The notes beneath the pieces are model-generated. The model ran no database searches. It was not told the DNA's origin and saw nothing but the letters and a program-made list of their open reading frames with translations. A stretch of 64,000 nucleotides of DNA from Paenibacillus phocaeensis. Its GTDB lineage: Bacteria > Bacillota > Bacilli > Paenibacillales > Paenibacillaceae. The DNA is taken from the NCBI RefSeq assembly GCF_900021165.1, contig NZ_FCOQ01000018.1, positions 306,403 to 370,402 of the forward strand, read 5' to 3'. How positions within the stretch are numbered: the stretch's first letter is position 1; every line of letters begins with the position of its first letter. Positions 28,513-38,029 of the stretch are shown in pieces. A program made the translations under genes and the position numbers.

Positions 28513-29535
28513 ATGTTGATAGGCGCGCAAACCTGGGAATTCCGCTCCAAACCGGCGATCATTGGGGCAGCGACAGTCGTGGGTCCTGAAGAAGGGGAGG
28601 GGCCTCTGTCCAGTACGTTCGATTTCGTCTACGACAATTTGGAGATTGACGAGAAGACGTGGGAGAAGGCCGAGCGTAAACTTCTGGAGCACGCATCGTC
28701 CCTCGCCTTGGTCCATGCCGGTATCAATCGGGAGGATCTGTCGTTCTTCATCGGCGGCGATTTGATGAACCAGATCATCACCGCAACGTTTGCAGCCCGT
28801 ACGATCGCTGCTCCGTATCTCGGGGTATTCGGGGCTTGCTCGACCTCGATGGAGAGTCTGGCGCTCGCCGCTTTTCTGGCGGACGCCGGCGGGGCGCGTT
28901 ACGTAATGGCCGGCACAGCCAGCCATAACTGTACGGTGGAGAAGCAGTTCCGGTATCCGACCGAATACGGATCGCAAAAACCGGCCACAGCCCAGTATAC
29001 GATTACGGGGGCGGGCTGCGCAGTTGTATCGACGGAAGGAACCGGTCCCCGCATTACCCATGCTACGATCGGCCGAATCCAGGATCTTGGAGTGAAGGAT
29101 CCGTTTAACATGGGGGCGGCGATGGCCCCGGCCGCAGCCGACACGCTGGTGTCGCATTTCCGCGATACAGGCCGCGGCCCTGAGGACTATGATCTGATCG
29201 TAACCGGGGACCTGGCGACAGTGGGACATGCCATCGTCAAGGATCTCCTCGATCAGGACGGCGTTTCGATGGACAAAACCGAATTTAACGACTGCGGGCT
29301 GATGATCTATGATCGTGAGAAACAGACTTATGTGAATGCCGGAGGCAGCGGGTGCGGCTGTTCTGCTGTCGTTACCTATGGCCATATTTTACGAAAATTA
29401 AAAAACCGGGAACTGGGCCGGGTGCTGATCGTTGCCACGGGAGCCCTCTTGTCGCCGCTGTCTTATCAGCAGGGCGAGAGCATTCCCTGCATCGCTCACG
29501 CGGTCGCCCTGGAACAGGAGGATGACGAAAAATGA
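28513..29535 (+). CDS. spoVAD: Stage V sporulation protein AD
   Basis: 340 aa, soluble, with a thiolase-like fold (GACSTSMESLALAAFLADAG, NAGGSGCGCSAV). SpoVAD binds dipicolinic acid at the cytosolic side of the SpoVA channel. It begins three bases after spoVAC and overlaps spoVAE by four bases, so the three are translated together. Confidence 0.95.
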   Translation: MLIGAQTWEFRSKPAIIGAATVVGPEEGEGPLSSTFDFVYDNLEIDEKTWEKAERKLLEHASSLALVHAGINREDLSFFIGGDLMNQIITATFAARTIAAPYLGVFGACSTSMESLALAAFLADAGGARYVMAGTASHNCTVEKQFRYPTEYGSQKPATAQYTITGAGCAVVSTEGTGPRITHATIGRIQDLGVKDPFNMGAAMAPAAADTLVSHFRDTGRGPEDYDLIVTGDLATVGHAIVKDLLDQDGVSMDKTEFNDCGLMIYDREKQTYVNAGGSGCGCSAVVTYGHILRKLKNRELGRVLIVATGALLSPLSYQQGESIPCIAHAVALEQEDDEK

Positions 29536-29882
29536 TATTTGTATGGGCGTTTTTGGTTGGCGGATTGATCTGTGTCGTCGGCCAATTGATGTTTGATGTG
29601 TTGAAGATGACCCCGGCGCATACGATGAGCACGCTGGTTGTAGCCGGTGCGGTGCTGGATGCGATCGGATGGTACGACCCGCTGGTGAAGTTCGCCGGAG
29701 CGGGGGCCTCCGTGCCGATTACGAGCTTTGGCAATTCGCTGGTGCACGGAGCGCTAACCGAGTTGCAGCGGGATGGCTGGATCGGGGTGATCACCGGGAT
29801 TTTTGACGTCACCAGCGCGGGGATATCGGCGGCGATCATTTTCTCCTTTCTAGCGGCGCTTGTCGTACGGCCCAAAGGATAA
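29532..29882 (+). CDS. spoVAE: Stage V sporulation protein AE
   Basis: 116 aa with about three or four membrane helices (FVWAFLVGGLICVVGQL near the start), homologous to the SpoVAC fold. ATGA overlap with spoVAD. Corresponds to the SpoVAEb-type subunit. No typical terminator is visible in the 100 bp that follow. Confidence 0.93.
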   Translation: MIFVWAFLVGGLICVVGQLMFDVLKMTPAHTMSTLVVAGAVLDAIGWYDPLVKFAGAGASVPITSFGNSLVHGALTELQRDGWIGVITGIFDVTSAGISAAIIFSFLAALVVRPKG

Positions 29883-29987
29883 AATTTTCGGAATTCCCTC
29901 CGCTTTTTACGGGTTGCAGTGTACTCCCTATCTATCTTCATGTAAAATAGGTAGATATATACCGGTCTTATTTGGGAGGGAAAATGC

Positions 29988-30944
29988 GTGCCCGTACACG
30001 AGCAATCAATGCAAACGTTGAACGCCGTAAAGAACAACCTGGAGTCGTGTATTTTAGGAAAGTCATTTGAGATCAAGCTGCTGCTCTCGGCACTGCTGGC
30101 CGGCGGCCATGTGTTAATCGAAGACGTACCCGGTACAGGCAAGACTCAGCTTGTGAAGGCGCTGGCCAAATCGATGAGCGGCGACTACCGGCGGATTCAA
30201 TGCAACCCTGACATTTTGCCCAGCGATATTACGGGGGTTTCGGTTTTCCATCCCCATGAAGAACGATTCGTATTCCGGCCTGGTCCGGTTATGACGCATA
30301 TTTTGCTGGCGGATGAAATCAACCGGGCAACTACAAAAACCCAGTCCGCCTTGCTGGAGGTCATGGAGGAACGAAGTGTGACCGCCGACGGCGTGACGTA
30401 CCCGCTCCCCCATCCGTTTATGCTCTGCGCCACGCAGAACCCGATCGATTTTGAGGGCACTTATCTACTGCCCGAAGCGCAGTTGGACCGCTTTATGATG
30501 AAGATCGGAATTGGCTATCCCGATGCCGGTACGGAGAAAGCGATGCTACGCTCCCATAGCCAGGGTCAGCCGGCCGACCAGTTGGAATCGGTTACAACGA
30601 TGGAGGAAATCGCCGCAATTCAGCGCGAGGTTCACCAGGTGCATATCAGCGAATCCTTAGCGGATTATTTGCTGGAGATCGTTCGCCGGACGCGGGAGCA
30701 CGAAGACGTTCTGCTGGGTGCGTCACCGCGCGCTTCGCTGGCCTTTATGGCCGCAGTCAAGGCGTTTGCTTTCCTGGAGGAACGGGACTACGTATTGCCG
30801 GACGATATCAAGACTATGGCCCCTTTCGTGCTGGAGCATCGGATCCTGCTGCGCCCCGAGTCGCGGCTTGGCCACCGGAACATCGGTGAGGTGCTGCAGC
30901 AAATTCTCCGGCAGGTCCATGTACCGGTCGCTGTAGGACGGTAA
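29988..30944 (+). CDS. yeaC: MoxR-family AAA+ ATPase
   Basis: 318 aa from GTG with GGGAGGG at about 8 bases; an ATG five bases upstream is out of frame. Walker A EDVPGTGKTQLVKAL near 40-54, Walker B LLADEINRA, sensor CATQNP. MoxR ATPases act as chaperone-like factors together with DUF58 and transglutaminase-domain partners encoded downstream. Same gene order as B. subtilis yeaC-yeaD-yebA. Confidence 0.92.
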   Translation: MPVHEQSMQTLNAVKNNLESCILGKSFEIKLLLSALLAGGHVLIEDVPGTGKTQLVKALAKSMSGDYRRIQCNPDILPSDITGVSVFHPHEERFVFRPGPVMTHILLADEINRATTKTQSALLEVMEERSVTADGVTYPLPHPFMLCATQNPIDFEGTYLLPEAQLDRFMMKIGIGYPDAGTEKAMLRSHSQGQPADQLESVTTMEEIAAIQREVHQVHISESLADYLLEIVRRTREHEDVLLGASPRASLAFMAAVKAFAFLEERDYVLPDDIKTMAPFVLEHRILLRPESRLGHRNIGEVLQQILRQVHVPVAVGR

Positions 30945-30947
30945 CCG

Positions 30948-32222
30948 ATGCGAGCGCTGGTCGAAGGCATCAAATCGGGCCTTAGTTCCCGCAAATTCTG
31001 GAGCGTTGCGTCCGTCTGGCTCGTCTGCTTATTGTACGTGTTGTTTCAAGGCGGGAAAACCTCGCTGATGTTGTTCATGATGGTATCGGTGCTGAGCTTC
31101 TATTGGGCGATTGGCGGCCTTGGCGGCGTCAAAAGGATCAGAGGCACCCGCACGCTGTCGCTCTCCGGTGAACGGGGAGCGCTGCTGCAAGCGGGGGATC
31201 AGGTGCTGGTCAAGCTGCAGTTGCAGCTTCCGGCATTCCTGCCGCTCCCCTACATCGTCGTCCGGGAAACGTTGCGGCGTCATAATGGGGACACCTGGGT
31301 GTTCGAGGACAGCGTGGTGCCTTACTTCAGCTCAAGGTCCGAGCTGGTGTACAAAACGCCGCCCCTCGAGCGCGGCAAATACGCATTTATCGGCACGAAC
31401 TTCAGTGCCGAGGATATCTTCGGCCTGGTGGAGCACACCAGTGTCTTTCAGGCTGACGGAGAGTTTCGCATCCTTCCCCGGACTGTGTTCGTCCCCCACT
31501 GGGAGCTGTACAGCCGCAATTCGCGTCTCGCCGGTCCGGAGACGGCCGTTGCCTTGTCGCGCCGAGAATCAACTCAGATTAACGGGGTGCGGGATTACGT
31601 GTACGGGGATCGGATTTCCCGCATTCACTGGAGCGCGACCGCAAAGACGGGAACCTGGAAATCCAAGGAATTCGAGCATGAATCGCTGCCCAAAATACTG
31701 CTGGTTCTCGACGCCCATAGCAGCGGATACCCCCGCTCCGCTCAGTTCGAGCTGGCCGTATCTACGGCGGCGTCGCTGCTGGAGTACGGGACCCGGGAAC
31801 GGATCAGCATGGGGCTGTGCACCCTGGGCAAGACCCTCCGTTACTTCCCTCCGGCAGAGAGTTATCTGGAGCGCCAGCAGATGCTGCACCAGCTCGTCGA
31901 TATCAACGCGGACGGGTTCGGCAATCACAGAGAGCGTTTAGAGGCGCAGCAGGATTTGTTCCAGCCGGGAGCATTCTTTATCCTTATCAGTCCGCTGGCA
32001 GACGATAAGGTGCTCTCGATGTTAAGGTTGGCCAAATCGCGGCAGATGATCCCGTATCATATCCAGGTCGGAGAAGAAGCCGCTGCTTCAGGCATGCCGA
32101 ACGCCTACCGGGCAGGCAAGCGCTCCGCCTGGCAGGGAGCTCTGCTGGAACGGGGGCTGCGCGGCGTATACGTCTCGTCTCTCCGTGAGCTTCCTGCGGC
32201 GATGGGGGGTGCGAAGCTGTGA
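30948..32222 (+). CDS. yeaD: DUF58-domain membrane protein
   Basis: 424 aa. Two adjacent N-terminal membrane helices (about 15-55), a beta-rich region and a DUF58 segment (YVYGDRISRIHWSATAKTG near 210-230) preceding a von Willebrand A-like part (ILLVLDAHSSG). Starts three bases after the MoxR gene and overlaps the next gene by four, indicating one operon. Confidence 0.9.
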   Translation: MRALVEGIKSGLSSRKFWSVASVWLVCLLYVLFQGGKTSLMLFMMVSVLSFYWAIGGLGGVKRIRGTRTLSLSGERGALLQAGDQVLVKLQLQLPAFLPLPYIVVRETLRRHNGDTWVFEDSVVPYFSSRSELVYKTPPLERGKYAFIGTNFSAEDIFGLVEHTSVFQADGEFRILPRTVFVPHWELYSRNSRLAGPETAVALSRRESTQINGVRDYVYGDRISRIHWSATAKTGTWKSKEFEHESLPKILLVLDAHSSGYPRSAQFELAVSTAASLLEYGTRERISMGLCTLGKTLRYFPPAESYLERQQMLHQLVDINADGFGNHRERLEAQQDLFQPGAFFILISPLADDKVLSMLRLAKSRQMIPYHIQVGEEAAASGMPNAYRAGKRSAWQGALLERGLRGVYVSSLRELPAAMGGAKL

Positions 32223-34489
32223 AGCAAGCTGCCAAGCAAGGCGTAAACCCTCAATTTTCCAAGACGTATCAGACATTGAATCTGCTTTGGATTGTCATCA
32301 TCGCTATGCAATGGATAGACTTTACGGAGCCGTTGTGGTTTGCGGTGACGACCACTTTGGTGACGGTGACGATCCTCATGATGGCTTTGGTGGAATGGCT
32401 GCTGCCGTTGCCGGCGGCGTGGAAGTGGACGATCAAGATCATCTTACTTCTGACGACGTGGCGCTTCATCCTGACCAGTTACGGAGTTTACATCCCGTAC
32501 GGCCCGTTTTTTCCCGATCAGATTCGCGGCATGGCGCTGACCTTTACGCCGTATATCTGGTTTTCCCTCATCGCCTGGGCGCTGCTGGAGGCGGTGCTGC
32601 GGCTTGTTGTCGGTCGGCCGCGAATTCTGATTTTTCTGGCAGCTCACTTGATTGCTTTTGCGATTTTGGACTCTTTTACACCTTATTATTTATGGACCAA
32701 TGTGGCCTGGATCGTGTTTGCCGGCCTCGGTTGGTTGGTGAGCACGCATTTCTATGAATACCGCAAGAAATATCCTCAGGGCTGGCAGCGCCTGCGGCAG
32801 AGCCCGATCAAGATCGCGGTGAATATCGGCATCGTGTTTGCCTGCGTCCTGTTGATCGGCATCAGTATGCCGTCGGTTTCCCCGACGCTGACCGATCCGT
32901 ATACGGCTTGGATCAAGCGAAGCGGGAGCGGCGGCGGGGGACCCTCGGCCCTCTCCGGTAGCCTTGGGGAAGGACCGTCAGCGGTCAAAGAGGAGGTCGT
33001 CTCCGGATACAGCCGGGACGACAAATCCCTTGGTGACGGTTTTGAATTCAGCTACAGCCCGGTGATGTCGATCGATACGCCGGTAAGATCCTATTGGCGC
33101 GGAGAAACCCGCCGCATTTACTCAGGAACCGGGTGGTCGGATCTGGAGCGGGAAGGCCGGGAGACGGAACGCTACCGCGGCGCTTTGGAGGAAGATCCCC
33201 TTGTGCATGAGCAGCCTGGCAAGGTAGAAACGATGCGGGTGGAACAGACGGTGACGATGAATACCGACAAGGTCTACCCTGTCCTGTTCGGCGGTTATGC
33301 GATTGAAAGCGTCGAGCTGCTCGACGAACGCCAGCAGCCGGATATGCGCTGGGCCGGGAAGCAGGCGGAGCTGTTCTGGAACGGCTTCCGCAATCCCGGC
33401 GATTTGCCGGATTATCCTAGGAAGTATAAAGTGGTCGCCAATATTCCGCTGATCCCGCTCGACGAGCTGCAACAGGCCGATTACGAAGCATTATATCCGG
33501 AAGGAGCGCCGGAGGAATACTTACAGCTGCCGAACAATCTGCCGCAAAGGGTCAAAGACCTGGCAAAGGAGATTACCGCAGAAGGCGGGACGCCGTACGC
33601 AAAAATGGATTTGCTGCAAACCTACCTGCGGCAAAATTACGAATACACGAATAAACCGGATTTGGCCCGCAAGCGCAGCGACGACTTCGTCGACAGCTTC
33701 TTGTTCGAAATCCGGCAAGGGTACTGCGATTACTATTCGACGGCGATGGTCGTCATGGCCCGATCGCTGGGAGTTCCCGCGCGCTGGGTCAAGGGGTATG
33801 CGCCCGGCAGTCAGCCGAGCGACGAGATGCTGATGCGGAATCCCGAGCTCGGCCGGGCTTACAATGTGAGCAACGCCGACGCCCACTCTTGGGCGGAGTT
33901 GTATTTCGGCGATTACGGCTGGATCCCATTTGAAGCGACGCCGGGCTTCCTGTCGCCGGTCATGTTGGCGCCGGAGGAGAGCGAAGAAGCTTTTGCCCCG
34001 GATACGGAACCGGAACCGGAAGTTTCAGCGGCGGAGGACGGCTTCTTCTCCAAGCTGGATCCGGTTGTGATGCAGCGGATCTTCTTGTCCGCCGTGAGTG
34101 TGCTGGTGGTTTGGACTCTGTACCAGCTGCGATCCCAGCTGTATTATCTCTGGCTCCGGCTGCGGTTGGGCCGGCCGCTGACGTCAGGCGAGAAGGCGAT
34201 TTACGAGACGCTGCGGCTTGTGAAGCGGCTGCGCCGCAGAGGCTTGACCCGCGGTGATCAGGAGACGCTGCGGGAGGCCTTCGGGCGCTGGAAGCTCGAG
34301 CGGCCGCAGCTTGCCGAGGTGCTGGACCCATTGCTGCTCCTGTACGAGCAGGCAAATTACGGCCGGAGCCCGGCTGCAGCGGATTGGCGCGCGGCGCGCG
34401 AGATGTCGCGCAAGGCGGTCAAATTGGCCGGCGGAAACAGGTGGAGACAGGCGCTGCCGATCGTCGGCAAACGGTTCCTGGACCAGTGA
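32219..34489 (+). CDS. yebA: Membrane protein with transglutaminase-like domain
   Basis: 756 aa from GTG, overlapping the previous stop. Residues 1-215 hold about six membrane helices, and a Gly/Ser-rich external linker follows. The transglutaminase-like core has Cys503 in GYCDYYSTA and His556 in NADAHSWAELYF; the third position lies in GWIPFEAT, Glu instead of the usual Asp. A further helix near 620 leads to an Arg-rich cytosolic tail. TgpA-like proteins with MoxR and DUF58 partners are thought to act at the cell envelope; the substrate is unknown. Confidence 0.9.
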   Translation: MKQAAKQGVNPQFSKTYQTLNLLWIVIIAMQWIDFTEPLWFAVTTTLVTVTILMMALVEWLLPLPAAWKWTIKIILLLTTWRFILTSYGVYIPYGPFFPDQIRGMALTFTPYIWFSLIAWALLEAVLRLVVGRPRILIFLAAHLIAFAILDSFTPYYLWTNVAWIVFAGLGWLVSTHFYEYRKKYPQGWQRLRQSPIKIAVNIGIVFACVLLIGISMPSVSPTLTDPYTAWIKRSGSGGGGPSALSGSLGEGPSAVKEEVVSGYSRDDKSLGDGFEFSYSPVMSIDTPVRSYWRGETRRIYSGTGWSDLEREGRETERYRGALEEDPLVHEQPGKVETMRVEQTVTMNTDKVYPVLFGGYAIESVELLDERQQPDMRWAGKQAELFWNGFRNPGDLPDYPRKYKVVANIPLIPLDELQQADYEALYPEGAPEEYLQLPNNLPQRVKDLAKEITAEGGTPYAKMDLLQTYLRQNYEYTNKPDLARKRSDDFVDSFLFEIRQGYCDYYSTAMVVMARSLGVPARWVKGYAPGSQPSDEMLMRNPELGRAYNVSNADAHSWAELYFGDYGWIPFEATPGFLSPVMLAPEESEEAFAPDTEPEPEVSAAEDGFFSKLDPVVMQRIFLSAVSVLVVWTLYQLRSQLYYLWLRLRLGRPLTSGEKAIYETLRLVKRLRRRGLTRGDQETLREAFGRWKLERPQLAEVLDPLLLLYEQANYGRSPAAADWRAAREMSRKAVKLAGGNRWRQALPIVGKRFLDQ

Positions 34490-34566
34490 CCCGCCAACTG
34501 TCGGCTTCCTTCGGATCGGGATCGTCCCATCGCCTGGGAACGCTGGGATGCGCTGGACGCCTTCAT

Positions 34567-34604
34567 AACGCCCCCGTGCTTGCGCGGGGGGCGTTTTCTT
34601 TTTT
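34567..34604 (+). terminator. Rho-independent terminator after yebA
   Basis: AACGCCCCCG (34567-34576) pairs with CGGGGGGCGTT (34585-34595) and is followed by TTCTTTTTT. Confidence 0.85.
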
Positions 34605-34669
34605 AAAATAGAAGCATGTCGGGGGAAGAATATGGTATAGTTTGTCGTATGAAACCGAGGTGAACGTAT

Positions 34670-35197
34670 TTGTTTGAGAAGTTTATGCCGAATTTACGCG
34701 TGGACAGCGTATTCGATATCGATCTGGAAGGACTCTATGCCCAGGGTTACCGCGGCATCATCACCGACCTGGACAACACGCTTGTCGGTGCTAAGGCCCC
34801 GCTGGCCACTCCCGAACTGATCGGTTGGTTTGAGAAAGTGAAGAAATGCGGATTTAAACTCGTGATTGTGTCAAACAATAATTTGGACAGGGTGTCGATA
34901 TTCGCGAGCCCTTTGAATATTGAGTTTGTGCACGCAGCCAGGAAACCGTCCGGCGCGGCTTTTCACCGAGCCATGGAAATGATGGGCCTTGGCCCGCAGG
35001 AGACGATCGTCGTGGGTGACCAAATGATGACCGATGTGTTCGGCGGGAACCGGCAGGGGTTATATACCGTGCTCGTGCTCCCGATTTCCGTCCAGGATGA
35101 AGGAATCGGCACGAGGATTAACCGCCGGCTGGAGCGTATCGTGAAGCGGCGGCTGGGCAAGGTTGGATTATGGCTCGAGGAGGAAAAGAAGCGATGA
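34670..35197 (+). CDS. yqeG: YqeG-family HAD phosphatase
   Basis: 175 aa from TTG with GAGGTG upstream. HAD-IIIA motifs: DLDNTL (motif I), VIVSNN (motif II), and VVGDQMMTDVFGGN (motif III/IV). Resembles phosphatidylglycerophosphatase-type HAD enzymes; physiological substrate unsettled. First gene of the conserved yqe operon. A TATAGT -10-like box lies at about 34636. Confidence 0.93.
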   Translation: MFEKFMPNLRVDSVFDIDLEGLYAQGYRGIITDLDNTLVGAKAPLATPELIGWFEKVKKCGFKLVIVSNNNLDRVSIFASPLNIEFVHAARKPSGAAFHRAMEMMGLGPQETIVVGDQMMTDVFGGNRQGLYTVLVLPISVQDEGIGTRINRRLERIVKRRLGKVGLWLEEEKKR

Positions 35198-36321
35198 CGG
35201 AAGTGCGGAGCGCGGAAGGCGCTCTTCGATGCAGCGGATGCGGCGTCATGCTGCAAACGCAAGATTCGAGTAAACCGGGGTTCGTCCCGGAGCAAGCTTT
35301 GACGAAAGAACCGGTGATTTGCCAGCGCTGTTTCCGGATCAAGAACTACAATGAATCCTCGTCGGTTACGGTCGAGCAGGACGAGTTCCTGCGGCTGCTG
35401 TCGCAAATCGGCGGGAAGGAAGCGCTGGTGATTCATATCGTCGACCTGTTCGATTTCCAGGGCAGCGTCATTTCCGGATTGCAACGCTTTGTCGGGAACA
35501 ATCCGGTGCTGCTGGCCGTCAACAAAACCGATCTGTTGCCAAAGGTGACAAATTGGAACAAGGTCCGAAACTGGGTGCAGAAGGAAGCCAAGGACCTGGG
35601 GCTGAAGATCGAAGACGTCGTCCTGTGCAGCGCCAAGCAGAACAGCGGCTTCGATCGGCTGCTGGAAGCGGTGGCGGCGCGGCGCGGCGATCACGATGTG
35701 TATGTGGTCGGCGCGACGAACGTCGGCAAGTCGACGCTGATCAATCGGTTGATTCGCGATTACAGCGACCTGGAGCAGGAGCTCACCGTATCGCGATATC
35801 CGGGTACGACGCTCGACATGGTGCACATCCCGCTGGATGACGGCCGGGCGATCATCGATACGCCGGGGATTATGTATCCGTCGAGGTACAGCGAGCTGGT
35901 AGCCCCTGCCGATCTGGGGGTCATTCTGCCGGACAAACCGCTTAAACCGGCGGTGTACCAGCTGAATGAGGGGCAGACGCTTTTCTTTGGCGGCTTTGGC
36001 CGGTTTGACTTCATTCAGGGAGATCGCCAATCGTTTACTTGCTTCGTCGGCGGCCGGGTGCCGATTCATCGTACGAAGCTGGAGCGGGCGGACGAGCTGT
36101 TCGCGGAGCATGCCGGGGAAATGCTGGCGCCGCCGAGCAAGGAGCATCTCGAAGCCCTGCCCGAATGGACGCGGCACGAGTTCCGGGTTCCGAAGGGCAG
36201 CCGAAGCGACCTGTTTATTTCCGGCCTCGGCTGGGTCAAGATCAACAACGATTTCGGCGCGGTCGTTGCGGCGCACGTGCCTAAGGGCGTGAAGGTGCTC
36301 GTTCGGCCGTCGTTGATTTAA
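35194..36321 (+). CDS. yqeH: Circularly permuted ribosome-biogenesis GTPase YqeH
   Basis: 375 aa; the ATG overlaps the yqeG stop (ATGA). An N-terminal zinc finger (CSGCG and CQRCF) is followed by GTPase motifs in permuted order: G4 NKTD, then G1 GATNVGKSTLIN, then G3 DTPG. YqeH promotes 30S subunit assembly. C-terminal RNA-binding region follows. A frame starting 24 bases earlier exists but lacks a ribosome site. Confidence 0.95.
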   Translation: MTEVRSAEGALRCSGCGVMLQTQDSSKPGFVPEQALTKEPVICQRCFRIKNYNESSSVTVEQDEFLRLLSQIGGKEALVIHIVDLFDFQGSVISGLQRFVGNNPVLLAVNKTDLLPKVTNWNKVRNWVQKEAKDLGLKIEDVVLCSAKQNSGFDRLLEAVAARRGDHDVYVVGATNVGKSTLINRLIRDYSDLEQELTVSRYPGTTLDMVHIPLDDGRAIIDTPGIMYPSRYSELVAPADLGVILPDKPLKPAVYQLNEGQTLFFGGFGRFDFIQGDRQSFTCFVGGRVPIHRTKLERADELFAEHAGEMLAPPSKEHLEALPEWTRHEFRVPKGSRSDLFISGLGWVKINNDFGAVVAAHVPKGVKVLVRPSLI

Positions 36322-36782
36322 GGGTGTTTAAGGTTGCGGATGCTGGTAGGCTGGTTGACTAACTGACGGCTGATTGGCTAGCTGGTTGACTGACTGGTTG
36401 ACTAACTGACGGCTGATTGGCTAGCTGGTTGACTGACTGGCTGACTGGCTGACGGCTGACGGCTGACGGCTGATTGGCGGGCTGACGGGTTGGTTATCTG
36501 CGGACTGCGACTTGCGGCTTGCGGTGTTCTGCCTAAACCAGAATCAGAACCAGATAAGGGTAAAAAAGGGCGCTATTTTATGAAAAAGGTGAGTTTTGAG
36601 CGGAATAGCGGTAATTTTGGGCGTTATTTCCGGAACATGGCCCAAAGATAGGGCGGTTTGTTACATCTTAGGCAGAATAACGCCATAATGTACCGCTATT
36701 TCCCGGAAGAAGAGGACTTTCGAGAAAATAAGGCCCATTTGTGCCCTTATTTTTCTCAGGTCGGCGAGCGGGAGGAGAACCG
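36322..36782. repeat. Intergenic repeats between yqeH and aroE
   Basis: Two perfect 43-bp copies (36353-36395 and 36396-36438) made of CTGA/CTGG-type short units, followed by degenerate copies to about 36495. Then a palindrome GGAATAGCGGTA...TTATTTCC (36602-36632) and an inverted relative at 36672-36706 (AATAACGCC...CCGCTATTTCC), plus AAAATAAGGCCC-N-GCCCTTATTTT (36729-36755). No gene supported. Confidence 0.75.
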
Positions 36783-37985
36783 ATGGGAGAGCAGGCGAAT
36801 CACGAGAAACGGGAAGGGGCACGCACGCCGGAAGACGAACGGGAGGGGCTGCAGGCGGGCACGCCGGATCCAACGCAGAAGTCGATGAGGCCGGACCCGG
36901 TGCAGAAGAAGGCGAGCCAGGGGCCAGCGCAGAAGGCAAGGGGTCAGAATCTGGCGCAGAAGATGGCGAGCCAGGATCCAACGCAGAAGTCGATGATGCT
37001 GGACCCTACGCAGAAGTCGATGGGCCAGAATCCGGCGCAGAAGAATGCGAGTCAGGATCCGGCGCAGGCAACCTTGCAGGCAAGTACGCAGGCTGCCCCA
37101 CGCAATGAGCAGGCCGTTCCCCGCAATAAGCAGGCTGCCCCCCTCAATAAGCAGCCGTTGTTGCTGGGCGTCATCGGCGACCCGATTCAGCATTCCAAGT
37201 CGCCGGCGATGCATACCGCTGCGCTGGAAGCTTGCGGGATCGCAGGTGCCTACCTGCCGTTCCACGTCAAGGGGAACCGGTTGGAGGAAGCCATTCGGGG
37301 CATCCGCGCGCTCGGGTTCCGGGGCATCAATGTCACGGTCCCGCATAAGGTGGAAGTGATGAACTACTTGGACCAGGTCGACGAAGGAGCGCGCCTGATC
37401 GGCGCGGTGAACACGATCGTCAACGACGGCGGCGTGCTCACCGGCTATAACACCGACGGCATCGGGTATATCCGTTCGCTGAAGGAGGAGGCGGCCCCCG
37501 TGCTGCGGGGGAAACGCGTACTGGTGCTGGGCTCCGGCGGCGCAGCTCGCGGCATCGTCTACGCGCTGCTGCAGGAGGAGCCGGAACTCGTGACATTGGC
37601 CAATCGTACGGCCGAGAAAGCGCGCGAACTGGCCGCCGAATGGGCCCGGCTCGGGAACTTGGCCGGATGCGGGATGGAGGCGTTGGATGAGGTCCTGCCG
37701 AAGGTGGACCTGATCATCAACACCACCTCCGTTGGCATGCATCCGCATGTCGGCGATTGTCCGCTCGATTCGCGGCAGATCCCGGAGGGAATCGTGGTCA
37801 GCGATCTGATCTATAATCCGCTGAAGACGGAGCTCTTGCAGAAAGCCGAGGCTCGAGGATGTACGATCCACAGCGGACTTGGCATGTTCGTCTACCAGGG
37901 CGCTTACGCGTTTGAACGGTGGACGGGACGAACGGCTCCAATCGAAGCGATGCGCGCCGCGGTATTGGAGAGTATGTATCAATAA
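36783..37985 (+). CDS. aroE: Shikimate dehydrogenase with repetitive N-terminal extension
   Basis: 400 aa; GGGAGGAGA lies 5 bases before the ATG. Typical AroE is about 280 aa. The enzyme domain starts near residue 124 (LLLGVIGDPIQHSKSP), with the shikimate-site SKSPAMH, NVTVPHK and NTDGIGY, and the NADPH loop GSGGAARG. It reduces 3-dehydroshikimate to shikimate. Residues about 30-101 are eight 9-residue repeats with consensus DPTQKSMSQ, then three 7-residue repeats (APRNEQA type). The extension is Gln/Lys/Pro-rich and probably disordered. An internal start nearer the domain cannot be excluded. Confidence 0.9.
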   Translation: MGEQANHEKREGARTPEDEREGLQAGTPDPTQKSMRPDPVQKKASQGPAQKARGQNLAQKMASQDPTQKSMMLDPTQKSMGQNPAQKNASQDPAQATLQASTQAAPRNEQAVPRNKQAAPLNKQPLLLGVIGDPIQHSKSPAMHTAALEACGIAGAYLPFHVKGNRLEEAIRGIRALGFRGINVTVPHKVEVMNYLDQVDEGARLIGAVNTIVNDGGVLTGYNTDGIGYIRSLKEEAAPVLRGKRVLVLGSGGAARGIVYALLQEEPELVTLANRTAEKARELAAEWARLGNLAGCGMEALDEVLPKVDLIINTTSVGMHPHVGDCPLDSRQIPEGIVVSDLIYNPLKTELLQKAEARGCTIHSGLGMFVYQGAYAFERWTGRTAPIEAMRAAVLESMYQ

Positions 37986-38029
37986 AACAAGTTATCGCAT
38001 AATTGAATATTAAGGAGTTATGAAACCAT

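Noticed and set aside
27844..29385. Long minus-strand frame opposite spoVAC and spoVAD
   Set aside because: Shadow frame with no recognisable domain; the opposite strand encodes clear SpoVA proteins with coupled starts.
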